A stretch of 54,292 nt of DNA from Pleurotus djamor (GCA_029747585.1 JAPEVF010000293.1:1-54292); one strand, 5' to 3'. Shown: positions 32,501-43,754, counted from the first letter of the stretch. Notes: generated by a model from the sequence alone, not told the origin. Program-made: numbers and translations.

Positions 32501-33669
32501 GGATTTATCGGGGCGGAAGGGGGTAGAAGAGGCGCAGGTGGTCGAACGGGAGTAGGCTGGGGTGGAACCGGCATGGTAACCGAAGACAACGGCAAAGACA
32601 CTGGTTGGGATACGGAAGATGAGGGACGGACGAGGGGAGCCGCAGTTCCGCGACTATCCAAGCCCTGAAAACCAGCGGAGACGGGTGTGGTATCTTGTAT
32701 TACTCGAGCAGGAGGATTGACAGCCATGATTGTATGTTGCTTTCTGGATATTGTCTCCACCGCCGAGAGTGGCTCATTTGTACGAGCGCCAGTATGTGAA
32801 CGTATAGGTGTCTGAGCTTCGCCTGAACGGACGTATGTCGCGTCATGTTGGGGAGGAGGGGTTGGCTGGATACCAGGCGTCCTCGAGCTACGTTGAGGGA
32901 AGGCGGGTACCAGGACAGGGGGACGGCTTGACGTGGGTGGGCCAGAGAAGGGGTTTTGAAATGGCATGGAAAAGCTGAAGGATGATGATGGAACAACCGT
33001 TGGGGTTGTAGACGTAGGTCTCGATGAAGATCCAGATGGAGGTAACTGGGTAGCTAAAGGATAGGCGAGATCACAGTCAGCGAAGCGTATGAAAAGTGGA
33101 AAAGATGGAAAATTCACCTCTCAAAGACGGATTCTCCGTCGTCCCAGGCACATTTAACGATTGTCCCGCAAGAGGCTCTCTATCCTCAGGAGGAATACGC
33201 AGAGGTTCTCCAGCTGTCACTGCAGTGCCAGTTGTAGTGATATTGTCACTCCACCCCGAGACCCCACTTCTCATGATCAAACCCTCAATATCCTTCGACT
33301 CTTGGAGCCAAGTGTCATAAGTCTCGCTCGATATCCCAAATTCCCGCAGAATCATAGCCTTCCTGAAGGCTACGACACTGGGGCAAGTACGTTGAGCTGC
33401 TTGTGGGCTTCCTTCGCAAGATGTACATATCTATTCGAGTACAGACATTTAGTGGAATCGAAGGCCAGATAAGTTTGAAGGAGGAACGTACTTACATCAA
33501 CACCGTTTCCTTTTCTCCATTTTTCGAAGGCAGCTGCATCGTACGACCACACAGAGCTGTAATAGGCGTGCAAGACCTTGTCCTTCAGCGTCAGCGTTCG
33601 GTCGCTTCCTGAGCCTACGGACATGCTGTCATCCTGGCTTCTACTTGAAGGATCCTTCCTATGCGCCAT
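29517..33669 (-). CDS. Coiled-coil protein with N-terminal Cys motif, paralogue 2 (1,298 aa)
   Basis: Five exons on the minus strand: 33,669-33,496, 33,430-33,118, 33,053-31,491, 31,431-30,625 and 30,556-29,517. Introns are 59-68 nt, phases 0,1,1,1, and the total is 3,897 nt with no internal stop. Order of parts: a conserved N-terminal module (A-F-E-K-W-R-K-G-N-G-V-D, C-x2-C, R-T-C-P-S-V-V-A-F-R-K-A-M, F-G-I-S-S-E-T-Y-D-T-W-L), a Pro/Ser-rich disordered linker (about 160-370), a long coiled coil (about 375-640, heptad-rich E/K/L), a second coiled coil (about 705-830), and a basic C-terminus ending in a R-R-K-R-L-R and L-P-S-E-E-D motif. It is paralogous to the gene at 34,964. Compared with that gene it lacks about 18-20 residues with one Cys pair. 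Function unknown; a nuclear scaffold or cytoskeleton-linked role would fit. Confidence 0.82.
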
Positions 33670-33742
33670 CACAGGAGTACAGTCTACCCTATGCCATCAG
33701 AGATCAGGTAGCAATTCAAGAGAACTATCCGAGGACTTACCG

Positions 33743-33799
33743 ACGCGTCTCGGTACGCGATTCACAAATCTAGATGAAAAACGCGTGACCGCGACGCGT
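33743..33799 (-). promoter_or_regulatory. Cluster of three ACGCGT (MCB-like) boxes
   Basis: ACGCGT occurs at 33,743, 33,781 and 33,794, that is 74-130 nt upstream of the ATG of the minus-strand coiled-coil gene. In ascomycete yeasts this MluI cell-cycle box binds MBF and drives G1/S transcription. Three copies within 57 bp is more than expected by chance for a 6-mer, but CpG-rich sequence around it (many cgcg) weakens the case. Confidence 0.4.
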
Positions 33800-34090
33800 A
33801 TGTGTAGTGGGGCCAAATCCGAGTCGATGCGTGCACGTAGGAGCGTCCCACGTATTCAGAGTCGCCTTGACTTAGTTGTGAGGCGCGCCCAGTCGACCTT
33901 AAAGCTTGCACGGATACGATTGCAGGCGTATGGAATTGTGGGGTCAGACTTGGCAAAAGCAGAAAAAGTAGACGTGGGAAAGCCACTCCTTAACAGGAAA
34001 TGGCAAGAGTATTGGTCAGACTTCAAGCTTCACACGCCACTTGCTATGTCTAACTCTGTTCTCAAGCCATTCTTTCGAACCTCGACCATA

Positions 34091-34365
34091 CTGTGGTAAA
34101 AGAATCAATTCGTCACCATCGGTGACGCGTGACACGCCTGACGAAATTTTGGTTTCGGCAGGTGGGCCAATTTGGCGTGACAATCGGCGCCGCAGGCGAA
34201 AATTTCGTCAATTTGGGGCCCAAAAACAACCCAAAGACGCGAATTTTGGGTGACTTCCAACCAGAATTTTCGTCAATCCGTCCCGAGACGCGTGACCGAC
34301 GTGACATTTCGTCGATTCCAAGGCCTCTGTGACGCGTGACCGCCGAATTGATTCTTTTACCACAG
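34091..34365. mobile_element. MITE with 22-bp terminal inverted repeats and TA duplication
   Basis: The 275-bp element begins CTGTGGTAAAAGAATCAATT (34,091) and ends with the exact reverse complement (34,344-34,365); both arms are 22 bp without mismatch. It is flanked by TA on both sides (34,089-34,090 and 34,366-34,367), as in Tc1/mariner-type insertion. Inside, cg-rich imperfect repeats recur (gacgcgtgac three times; gaaattttg / gaaaatttcgtcaat / gaattttcgtcaat). It has no coding capacity, so it is a non-autonomous element that would need a transposase from elsewhere. It lies 420 nt upstream of the coiled-coil gene start. Confidence 0.88.
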
Positions 34366-34963
34366 TATACTTACTTCCTGGAACGATGGTTCACTGTGCA
34401 CCTTCCGCCCACCAAATAAGTCGTGTAATTACAGCCTCCAACTGATGTACACTTACTCCGACCCCACAATGATGATACTTTGGAAAGTTGAATTTTCGCG
34501 GGCGATTGTGAATAAAGTCGTCTAATACTGCTCGTTCGCTTCTATTCGGCGATGGTAACATTTATCCTCACTCTCTTTAAAATTCATTGGAGCGATACAG
34601 AGTTGTGGCTCAGAAAAACCCGCCTGAAGCTTGATCGTTCGCGCATGTCCCATAAACAATCAAAGTGTTGGAGAGCTTAACTTTTAAGGGCCTTAGTGTA
34701 CTCTATATCCGACAGACATATATCCAGATTTGGATGACTGTCTTTACTCATATCGGATAATCTCTTGAAACTTGTTCAGAACGACCTAAGAAGGACATCT
34801 TGGAATTATATATCATGTACTCGCGGAAAGTAAGCGGGTGGGCAGAGCAGTCAAAGCATTGTGAAAGCAGATAGCAAACTCGAAAAGCAAAAACAGCAAG
34901 CAACAAAGACAACATAGTAAATGTCAAAGCAACAAAGACGCAAAGGAGAGATTGGACTACTCG

Positions 34964-37900
34964 CTAGCGGATAGCCCGACGTAGAGTGGACGAATTTCGT
35001 TTCCTAGCGGGCAGCGCGAGGTCAGAAGCATAACTTGTATCCTCATCGGAAGGGAGTTCAGCGTCCTGGAGATCGCAAGTCCGAGGGCGTTTCCGGCGTG
35101 ACGACGAAATTCGGGGGTCAAGAAATGTTTCGTCGAATCCAACAACGCCAAAATCTCGTTGTTGGCGAGCAGAGGGAAGTGAGATATCCTCTGCGCCTTT
35201 CGACTTCCCCTTGCTTCTCAGTTGATCACCGTCCATCCGCCTTGACTGTAGACCTTCAGCACCCTGATCCTCGCCCAAACGTTCCAGATCACTTTCTTCT
35301 CCAACACCCGCGCCATCCTCGCTTCTGAGCAGCTGCCGCTTTAATCTGCTCAAGCGCAATTCAGCCTTCCTACATTCCACTTCGTCTTCAAGCTCCATCA
35401 GTAAAAGTTGTTTTTCGCGTTGCCACATCTTGCCCCGCTCCGTCTGCTTCCCTACTTCCGCTCCGCGAGCTCGTTGATCGTCACCTGGTATCGCTTCGAT
35501 ACGCATCTTCCGCTCCTGTTGCCTCCGGTTGAAATCTGCGCCCCTGCGCTTCAACGCAGCCCCTTCCTTCTCCAATGCCTCTCTCTCCAACTCCAACGCC
35601 GCCCTCTCTTTATTCAGAGCGGCTTCTCGCTCAGCGCGGGTTCGAGAGGATGATGAATCCTCAGTTCCTGATGCTGACTCCGCGCTGGCTCTGTGCGCAG
35701 CGAAACGCTTCGAGAAGTCTTCATTCATCCTGTTAAAGTCCATGCATCTTCGTCTCAACACTTCCTTATCCTTCCTCAACACTTCCTTCTCAGTCATCGG
35801 GTCTTGTTTCTCTCGGAGAGCCGGCGTCGGTACCAGAACCACCGGCTGGGTGGGGGCAAGCTGAGCGCTCACGATAGGTGCAAGGGATGATGGTGTTGTA
35901 TCGGTGACGCCAGCTGCTTCATGGGTGTGAGAAAAATGAAACAAAAGATGGCGAGTGCTTACAAGGATCTTCCACTTGAAACGGACGCACTGGGTTGTCA
36001 TCACCCCGGTCCTCTCTTTGATGGATACGAGGGATATCAGCCACTGTCTCCGAGCTGCCGTCTGCGCCGCTTCCCAGTAGCTTTACGATGACAGCGTTCA
36101 ACCCTTCCGACTGGGAACGCAACTTGTCGAGCATCCCCTCTATTTCCCCTACTCGCATCTTAGCCTCCTCTCCCCCCTTGACCAGATCAATGTTCCGCTT
36201 CAAAAGATCTAAATTTTCCCTCCGTAGCTTCTCAACAAATCCGATGTTCTTGTTGCAAGCGTCGCCGCAATAGCCGTCTTTGGTCTTGCGACTATCCCAA
36301 CCAGCGACGACAGATTTCATCTCATCGAGCTGTCCTGCCACCTTGGTGAGCTCGGCATTCAGCAACTTCGAACGGCTCTTTATCTCTTTCTGCTCCATCT
36401 CCAACGATTGGTTCGCCGAAATGAGGCTTCGGTTCGCTTCTTCCAGTGCTCGAGATATGTCTTCTGCATCTTTAGCTTTCTTCGTCAAATCTACTCTGAT
36501 AGCTTCGGTCTCCTTGGCGAACGTATCGTGCTCAGCAGTGAGAGCCGTCTTTTCAACCTCCAACTCCTTCACCCTCTCTTCCAGTCCCTCGATCTTCTCC
36601 TTCAGCCTTGCCTTCTCTTCCTGCCTCTTCCTATCCTCCAAAACCGTCTCGCCCACCTTGGCAGTCATACACCTTTTGTCATCGGAAAGGGTGTGCCGCA
36701 TCTCTTCCCTGGCCTTCACATCCTCCTTCTCCCTTGATATCACCACACGCTCTGACACCAGGGGCGATTCCGCTTCAGTGAGCGTAGCGATGGTCTGACC
36801 GAGCTCCTCCTTGTCTTTCGCTACAGTATTTGAGCTCGCGCGCCGCCCGCCGTAATATGCGCGACAGGCCTGGCCAGGTAGGAGTTTTCGGCGGCCCGTG
36901 TGCCATGGTGCGTTGCTACGTTGGCCGAGATAGGTTTTGGGTGTGGTCGCTGGGGTCAGCCAAGACGTTGACAGGGTTACTGATCCCGGACCAGCAGAAG
37001 GGGTAAAACCCCCATTACCCGAAGCAAGATAGGAGCCAGGCATGAGTCTGACATCTCCCATTGTTCGAGACGGAGGAACCACAATCTTGGCTGTAGGTTT
37101 CCGAGGGAAGGAGATAGCCGTGGGGCGGCTCTTCCAGAGAATGACCGGGGCCGTTTGGGGACTTGTCGTCGATTGAGAGGAATGGCTCAAGGAAGGTACG
37201 GTGGATGCTGTGAGTGAGCAGAGGAAATTCATACTTGTCGGGGAACGTCCAGTGATGCCACTAGAGTCGGCCTTTTGATGTTTACGCGTCCTGTTCATGG
37301 GTGTAGCCACTCGGGTCCCACTTGCCCTCTCGAGGAGCACACTGTGTTGAGACTCTCCATCTTCTTTACCGTGAGCTGTTGTTGTGATAGCAGCAGGTTT
37401 TGATGAGGATACAGATGGGTGCGGATCAGCATCTAGCACGCGCACATCAAAGAAAAGGAGAGGAAAGTATATGAATAATTTGTGGATAACGAGCTGTGAA
37501 AGAGGGACACAGACCGACTTGAGAGCCGGTATCAGCTATCGTAGCTAGTCCCGCTGGTGGTCCGTTTGGAGCATCTTCGATATCACTGGGTGGAAGAGGC
37601 GAATGTTTGGAAGTAGACGAAAGCATAATGTCAGCGGTGGAGGAAGTTTTCGCTGATGTAGGAAGACATGTCAAAGAGGAAAACACAAAGGTAGACAAAT
37701 CAACAAACTTTTGGGATACTGCCTTCTTGCGATGACTTCTTCAACTACCGGCACCTCTATCGGCAGGTCTCTATTTCCACTTCGACGCCGATCACGGGTG
37801 ATTTCATCGTCGTTTAGGTCTTCAGTCTTCCTAGCTGACCCCTTCGAACCGACACCTCTCAAGTCCACCAGCCCGGTAACCTTCCACTCCTTCAACCAGG

Positions 37901-38292
37901 CGTCATACGTCTCGCCCGATATCCCAAATTTACGGACCACCATAGCCTTTCTGAATGCAACAACACTGGAGCAAGTGCGCCTGAGTGATTGACAATGCGT
38001 GCAGTACCATGTAGTACCATTGAAGCGACAGGAAATTCTGTTGGATACTTCGCAAGTTTTACACATCTGCATGCAAGCACTGCGCTGAGCTCTTTAGAAT
38101 TACCGATACAAGAATGAAACGCACGCCAACATCGTTCTCTTGCCTCCATTGAGCAAAATCAGCTACGTTGTACAAATGCTTAGAGTCATTATACGCTTTC
38201 AGTGCTTTCGCCTTCTGAGATGACGATCGGCGACTCGTTCCTGGGAGCGTAGATGCATGACCTCCACCTGGAAGATCCCTCGAACGCGTCAT
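34964..38292 (-). CDS. Coiled-coil protein with N-terminal Cys cluster, paralogue 1 (1,027 aa)
   Basis: Five exons on the minus strand: 38,292-38,125, 38,066-37,709, 37,652-37,515, 37,432-35,963 and 35,913-34,964 (3,084 nt, phases 0,1,1,1). The introns at 37,653-37,708 and 37,433-37,514 use the weaker donors GTTTGT and GTCTGT, so these two edges are less certain. Parts: an N-terminal module with C-K-T-C, then C, C, C-T-H-C and R-R-T-C (about residues 58-92, a probable zinc-binding cluster) followed by V-V-A-F-R-K-A-M and F-G-I-S-G-E-T-Y-D-A-W-L; a low-complexity linker; a coiled coil (about 415-665); a second one (about 735-830); a basic C-terminus (S-R-R-K-R-P-R-T, L-P-S-D-E-D). Tandem paralogue of the gene at 29,517. 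No function is known to me. Confidence 0.8.
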
Positions 38293-39476
38293 CCCACGTC
38301 GGGTCTGGTCGGAGGGCTGGCAGGTTTGCGAGAGTATACGGTTTTCTTCTCTGAGGTGTACGAGCCGTCCCTACAATCACAGCTGCGTGGCGAACACAAT
38401 CGTAAGCGTATGGGATTGTGGGCAATTGGTTGAAGAGAAGGACGTGGGAATGCTACAGTAATATTTATATAAATATCTAACCACTTACGAAATCTCACGC
38501 CACCTGCTATGTCGAAGGGCGATTTTCCTCGTTTACTTATTTACATCCTGGGAGTTCAACGTTATGCACCTCGCGCATCATGCTCTCAATGAGATATTGG
38601 GTTTAACACCTTAGACGAATCTATTCACTGGTCATACAGCGCCGACCTGGCTGTAGCTTTTTCGCTCACGAGTCGTTCTCACTTGGTTCTCACACATCTC
38701 GCCTTCCCAACTCCCCCATCTAATTTCCATCACGTCATTGACTGTCGCGTTTCAACCTTCTATCAGCAGCTCTGCTTCTTCTGCTTCTTCTGTCTATCTC
38801 TCTGCAAGGACTAAAAATGGGAGCTGTGAAAGAACTCTTCACTGTTCAGATGGCGAATCTCCTGGGACTCCCATCACCGCTGCGGAACCAGATCTTGCTC
38901 CCTTGGGTCGCGATTCCAAGGAGCCGAACTTGGTACTGAGCCTGCATAATGATATCCCAGCTTACTGATGTGGAGGACTGTATCATTCGATTCACATGTA
39001 TGGGTTTCTTCGTCGCATTAACGTGGTCAAGCCCACTTGAAGGGTCCTCAAATCGATAGCAAGTGACCATTAAAAGTGCTCTCGCTGAAAGCAAACTTCT
39101 GCGACTCCCTTTGGCGGCTATAGTCATATTGATCTCCTTGTCTTTCGCGCTCTCCGAGTGTTTTTCATCTTCTTAGTCCGTTTTTGTTGTCGGTCGCAGG
39201 CAGCGGGCGCCGTAGCCCTTTAGACCTCCCACAGTCGAAGCTCAAGCGCTCAGCGCTCAACGTTCAACCCGTATAGCGCTATCTTTTACGAGCCAGCCAT
39301 GTGCCCAGTAAGTACCGTAGAGTATCAGCGCGCTCATTGCTAACCATCATTTCCTTGATTAGATGACATCATCATGGAATTCGGAGTCCAGAATTCCAAC
39401 TTGAAGCCATATTAACTACGTAGTTGTGACGGCGTCGGCTTTTGAACATAGTATTACTCGCTCCCCAATAGCCGCG
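38293..39476. other. Intergenic, no supported gene
   Basis: It contains the promoter of the coiled-coil gene. A short open plus-strand frame (38,738-38,968) has a protein-like tail but no ATG, so it was not called. Confidence 0.5.
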
Positions 39477-39731
39477 GTTCACTTCGCTGGAAAGCTCCAG
39501 GTTTCTTTTGGATCGAAGCATGACACTGCATGTGTGTTCATCCTTCCTGTATTCCGGCAAACACGGGAGAAGCTTGGGAGAAGTAATTGTGAGAGTATAG
39601 CCACCCAGATCGAGAACAAGAACCAAGAACAAGGATAGGGATGGGGAATGAAGATGCGATACGACTCTCTTGAGAAGTCGAAAAGAAGAAGAAGATGGAG
39701 AAGCACTGGCTCTATGTTTCAAAGCAATCAA
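39477..39731 (-). pseudogene. Gene relic, copy 1 of a pair
   Basis: The minus strand shows L-L-P-C-L-P-E-Y-R-K followed by C-S-V-M-L-R-S-K. The same pattern recurs at 40,320-40,512, with shared DNA cgaagcatgacac(t/a)gcatgtg and (a)cacgggagaag. No start or complete frame; probably remains of a duplicated gene. Family unknown. Confidence 0.35.
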
Positions 39732-40319
39732 AGCTTCAAAGCTTTAGGAAGCATGAAGATTCCGACGCCTTAAGTAGAATCTTGAAGCTTGAAGTCTTGC
39801 TTATTCAGTGAGAGGCCCTTTTGAGTCTTCTTCCGCTGATTGACGCTATGGAATGAAGAACACACTACTGGGAATCTTGATACATTGTTTATCATATAGC
39901 ATCGATGACGATTAGGTATGAACTGGATAAGCTACAACACCTATCATGGGGTGGCGCTGGCTTTATATCGTAAATAGTGGCGGTTCAACCGAAGACTACA
40001 TTCCCTCAAGCGTCGATTTCGACTTGAGTCGTCCGTGATGCTTTCGCCAACGCGCTCATCACGGTCACAAGCAACGGCCGCCGTTGAACATCGCGCAGCT
40101 GATCCAAACGGACCACCGTCTCCATCCATATCAGGTTATCTTAAGACACCCAACCATATGTCCAAGACCGCACCCGTGACGGCGCTCAGTATCATTGCAT
40201 GATGGTGGGACCACCGAAGTCGAAGTCAAGAAGCTTTGACTCATCAGGAAGCGATGCTATCTTGTTTTCTGGGTATGGCGGCACGAACCCGTACCATGGA
40301 CAATGGCACCTTGAAATAG
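39732..40319. other. Spacer between the two relics
   Basis: About 590 nt without a recognisable frame or repeat other than weak similarity of its edges to the relics on both sides. Confidence 0.4.
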
Positions 40320-40512
40320 CCGTTTACCTTCCCTCGAGCCTCCATCGAAGCATGACACAGCATGTGCGTTCAGAGTCGTCTGCCGTCCGGGTATACTCCG
40401 ACGGTAGCCACGGGAGAAGGTGTCCTGAGAAAAAGATCATTATAGAGAAGCGATGCAGCTCAAAAGTTCGAAGCTGGGCAGTTGAGAAGAAGCACAGATA
40501 GCACTGGTTCAA
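40320..40512 (-). pseudogene. Gene relic, copy 2 of a pair
   Basis: It reads L-L-P-W-L-P-S-E-Y-T-R followed by C-C-V-M-L-R-W-R on the minus strand, matching the relic at 39,477 about 830 bp away. Both are short and lack the rest of a gene. Confidence 0.35.
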
Positions 40513-41014
40513 TCGGGATATGTTTGTTTTTTTGGAACAATCGAAGTCGAAGACCCTGGCGTCTGATCAATGAAGCGAATAGAAGGAAGTAAATGGAAAG
40601 GCGCCGGCGCCCCGGGCCCCCGCTTCCGAGGTGGGATTTCGAAGTGTTCATGTTCATGGGATAACGTGAGTCGCAGTCATCTTCAGAGGAGTTGACAAAC
40701 TCCCAGTCCCAGCCGTATGGAATGGAACTCCGAGTTGCCCAAAGGCTGTCCAGAGCAAGTCCAGAGTCTGGTACGGGAGAAATTGGGCAACTCTGTCTTG
40801 ACTGTTGAGATATCGAATCTCCACGACACATGTGGTCTTTGCCGAATGCTGAGGATGGAGTTCTTCTTATGTCGTACAAAACTCGACCATACCGACGGTC
40901 CGCCTATCAGATCCGAAAAGCATAAGCAATCCATTCCATATGATTCCAGTACTTAAACGACTCACTTCGATGCAGTGTCATCAGTCCACTTGCATAGGAT
41001 GAAGAGCGTCTTCG

Positions 41015-41801
41015 ATGGCTCAGAATCCCTTGTACTCGTATTACACAGAGTCGAATGGTCCACCAGAGGCTCCTGCACGGATATCCCAGTCCACGTCCGT
41101 AATTGCGAACGGTATTTTGCCCGCCGATGCACTTCCTTCAGAGCCATTTCCACCGCCTCTCCTACTCTTCCAGCCACTCGCCCATTATCCATCACTCCCG
41201 CCAAATTATCGCCGCCATCATCACCGTCCACCACGCANCGACAGTTCCCCTTCCACCCCGACTCGATACCTCCTGCGACGGAATAACCATCCACCCCCTG
41301 TTAGCTTACGACAGTCCCCATGTCGTCGAATACGACTTAACCACATGTCCAACGACATTCATCCGACTGTTCCGGCTTAACGGTGTCGTGACCGAAGACG
41401 TATTTTTCGAGCCAGCGACGGCTCCGACATTCTCATCGTTAACGCTGAGCATAGCAGGGTATCCATGGCCGATTATCGTACACGGTACTGGTACTGGAGG
41501 CGATCAGAGCGGGGTAAATGGCAGAAGGTCATCGGGTCTGGGGATAGTGACTGTGGGCGATGTAATGTGGGCTTTGTACGATGAACTAGAAAGATCGGTG
41601 GTAGATGTAGACTGGGGCAGCGTAATGAGAGGCGAAGAAAGCCTGCTTTTCTTGGAATCCGAAGAGAGTACACAAAGAAACCGACAGTCATGTGTGCAGA
41701 AACGCATGGAATATCTTGGACAACGGCGAACATTCATGGGGATCTCCCTTTCAGAATATTTTGGCGGTGACTTGGAGGAAATGGGTGTACATGTGCGATG
41801 A
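41015..41801 (+). CDS. DUF6699-like protein, duplicate 1 (frame disturbed by N)
   Basis: It begins M-A-Q-N-P-L-Y-S-Y-Y-T-E-S at 41,015, with a proline-rich N-terminal third, then the domain: I-H-P-L-L-A-Y-D, Y-D-L-T-T-C-P, F-E-P-A-T-A-P-T, G-Y-P-W-P-I-I-V, V-T-V-G-D-V-M-W-A-L-Y and a final R-R-T-F-M-G-I-S. The N at 41,238 is one base longer than the duplicate at 51,277-51,285 and shifts the frame between residues about 74 and 75. Without it the frame is open to TGA at 41,801 (about 261 aa), so this is probably a sequencing error, not a true pseudogene. An upstream exon cannot be excluded. Function of the family is unknown. Confidence 0.72.
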
Positions 41802-42249
41802 TATGCATAGGCTTCGCAGGGGTCAGGTACCGAAGGAGTAGAGGTAGACATCGTGCACTCAATATTGTAGAGTAAACAAGATGGGCCTCGCTCCGCTCCG
41901 GCTTCCTTCCAGTAGAAACGCAACATCACAACGAAACACAAATGGCAACGAAGATGTCGCTGGTTAGAATTTCTGTGCTGCATCGCAATCGAAAACATCC
42001 GTAACTGTTAAGTCAAAGTAATCAGAATTTCCGGCCTGTCTCTTGGGCGCATGAACTTTTCGTCGACCACACATACTCTATGACCATTGTTGAAACGTTA
42101 AAGCCGTGGCAGATGCTCGTTAGACTTCACCTGATAGGTTGCCTTTCCCGAATCCCCAGAAGAAATCATTTGCCCGCCATACGCAAAGGATTTGCAAGGG
42201 CGTTTTTGACGCACCGTTGATACATCGGGGTGACTTTGAAAGAGTGAGA
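41802..42249. other. Spacer, part of the copy-1-specific DNA
   Basis: No coding pattern. The similarity to the second duplicate ends here at about 41,815. Confidence 0.5.
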
Positions 42250-43410
42250 GAGGCCCTCAATGAAGTGAATACTTAGATTACTCACCGAAATCAACATAAG
42301 TTGCGCTCTTCGCGCCCGAACGGGGACAGTACAGAACCTCATGCACGAGGAGTCCTGAAATTTGCGAAATGATATAACGAGCTAAATTTCAGTTAGATCG
42401 ACCGCAGTACCAGGGTTTAGGGTATAGTCACCGAGAATGACTTAGGTCTCCTCGTCATACGGCTGATAAAGCCCATCACCCATGTTTCCACTGAGGAGGG
42501 ACAGGGAAGTGGATGGGGTAGTGCATTAGACTATAATGCCTGTCAGGGCAGCTCGAAATAATAAGAGAAATAGATAGATGACTCACCGAAATCGACATAA
42601 TTCGTACCCATCGCGCGTGAAAGAGGTTCGTACAGGGTTTCCTGCACTAGCAGAGGTCCCGAGAGTTGCGAGGATGGTAGCGAGCTGAAATTCAAGTCAG
42701 AAGAACCCCAAAATCAGTGGCTAGGGTACACAGCTCACCGAGAACGACATAGGTCTCCTTGCTGTACCCTAGGCAGGTGGGAGCTCAAGCTCAAGGATCA
42801 GGGTGAGGAGAGGCCACAAATAGGTGGGGTAGCTGTAGCAAGGTAGTATGCGAGTCAGAGCGATCACAGAAGTAAACCAGTAGGTGGAACACTCACTGGA
42901 AACGAGTGTCATAGTGTTGCAGAGTACGTTGCAGCCACCCATTCCCTCGTCGACCATCCACTGCATCTGGGAGGCAAGTCGCACGACAGTCAAGCCTACA
43001 TCGAGTGCAGAGCCGGAAGTAAACGCGCAGTCTGCACTCCACTGGTAGTTTCGAGCATGGGAGGGAGGGGTAGAGGGAGGGAGACGCTTGTGCTGACTAA
43101 GTGGGCGCTCGATCAACTGGAACCGTTTCTCCCATCAAAAAGTGTTTCGACAAAATCACTTGGTACAGGCGAAATCGCTGCTGCTCCCTTTGGTAGTCCA
43201 TCACCCCCGTGTCCCTCCAAATAAATCTCGAGGAAAGGCCTGAAGACAGTTCCCTTTCCATCACACATCTTTCATCTCGACCACGACCACCATTACCCTG
43301 CATTTCCACTTCCACTTCCACCCCCAATCCCTTCCCCTCCCTCCTTCCCCTCCATCCGCTTCGAGTCCAACTCTCCCACTCACACTCCCTAGACCTTCCG
43401 TCTCGCATCA
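42250..43410 (-). pseudogene. Multi-exon minus-strand locus with a duplicated exon pair
   Basis: Several blocks carry donor, branch and acceptor signals on the minus strand. The 5' block (about 43,410-43,130) ends H-F-L-M-G-E-T-V-P; the next (about 43,050-42,902) reads W-S-A-D-C-A-F-T-S-G-S-A-L-D-V-G, then G-G-C-N-V-L-C-N-T-M. Downstream two units about 303 bp apart repeat the same exon pair: E-T-Y-V-V-L-G / E-E-T-stop-V-I-L-G (about 42,738 and 42,430) and L-V-Q-E-T-L-Y-E-P...Y-V-D-F-G / L-V-H-E-V-L-Y-C-P...Y-V-D-F-G (about 42,590-42,680 and 42,286-42,375). The second unit has a stop. I do not recognise the family. It may be a decaying gene; exon borders are only partly certain. Confidence 0.45.
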
Positions 43411-43754
43411 CAGACACTCAAAGCACCCAATCCCTTCAACACTCCCCTACCACTGCTCCGGTTTGGCAAAGATCTGATCGCGAAAAGAGGGAGAGACAAA
43501 CAGGCCTGTATTCATCTTTGGTGAGTTATATACATGCTTCGAGGCTTCGTAATGGCTTAAACTACGTACAGTCCATGCTCCCTGCCCTCTCCCCCTTCAT
43601 CTCCCTCTCCCACGACCCGAGCCCATCAACATCTACTCCCCATTCACCACATCCCTACGACGTGTTCTTCAGTCACCAAGGCCGCTTCAATCCGCATATA
43701 ATCCACTCACAATCGATCCTCGAAAGGCTCCAAATCACCAAACGCCGATCCTAA
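43209..43754 (+). other. Long open frame without ATG, opposite the minus-strand locus
   Basis: It is Ser/Pro-rich and open for about 180 codons but has no ATG in its first two thirds. A 51-nt in-frame intron-like block (gtgagttat...gtacag, 43,520-43,570) lies inside. The same frame is kept in the duplicate at 52,127-52,879. The composition follows from CT-rich DNA, and the other strand (43,410-43,098) is also open, so I do not call it a gene. The small plus frame that continues to 44,185 (S-L-E-A-A-Y-R-R-R) is also conserved between copies, which duplication alone explains. Confidence 0.3.

Larger units (their letters stand above)
33670..34963. other. Spacer between the two coiled-coil paralogues
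   Basis: 1.3 kb holding the promoter of the downstream gene (with the ACGCGT cluster), the MITE at 34,091 and the 3' UTR of the upstream gene. No coding frame seen besides. Confidence 0.6.

Noticed and set aside
38738..38968. Plus-strand frame with a protein-like tail
   Set aside because: No ATG and no acceptor upstream that would supply one.
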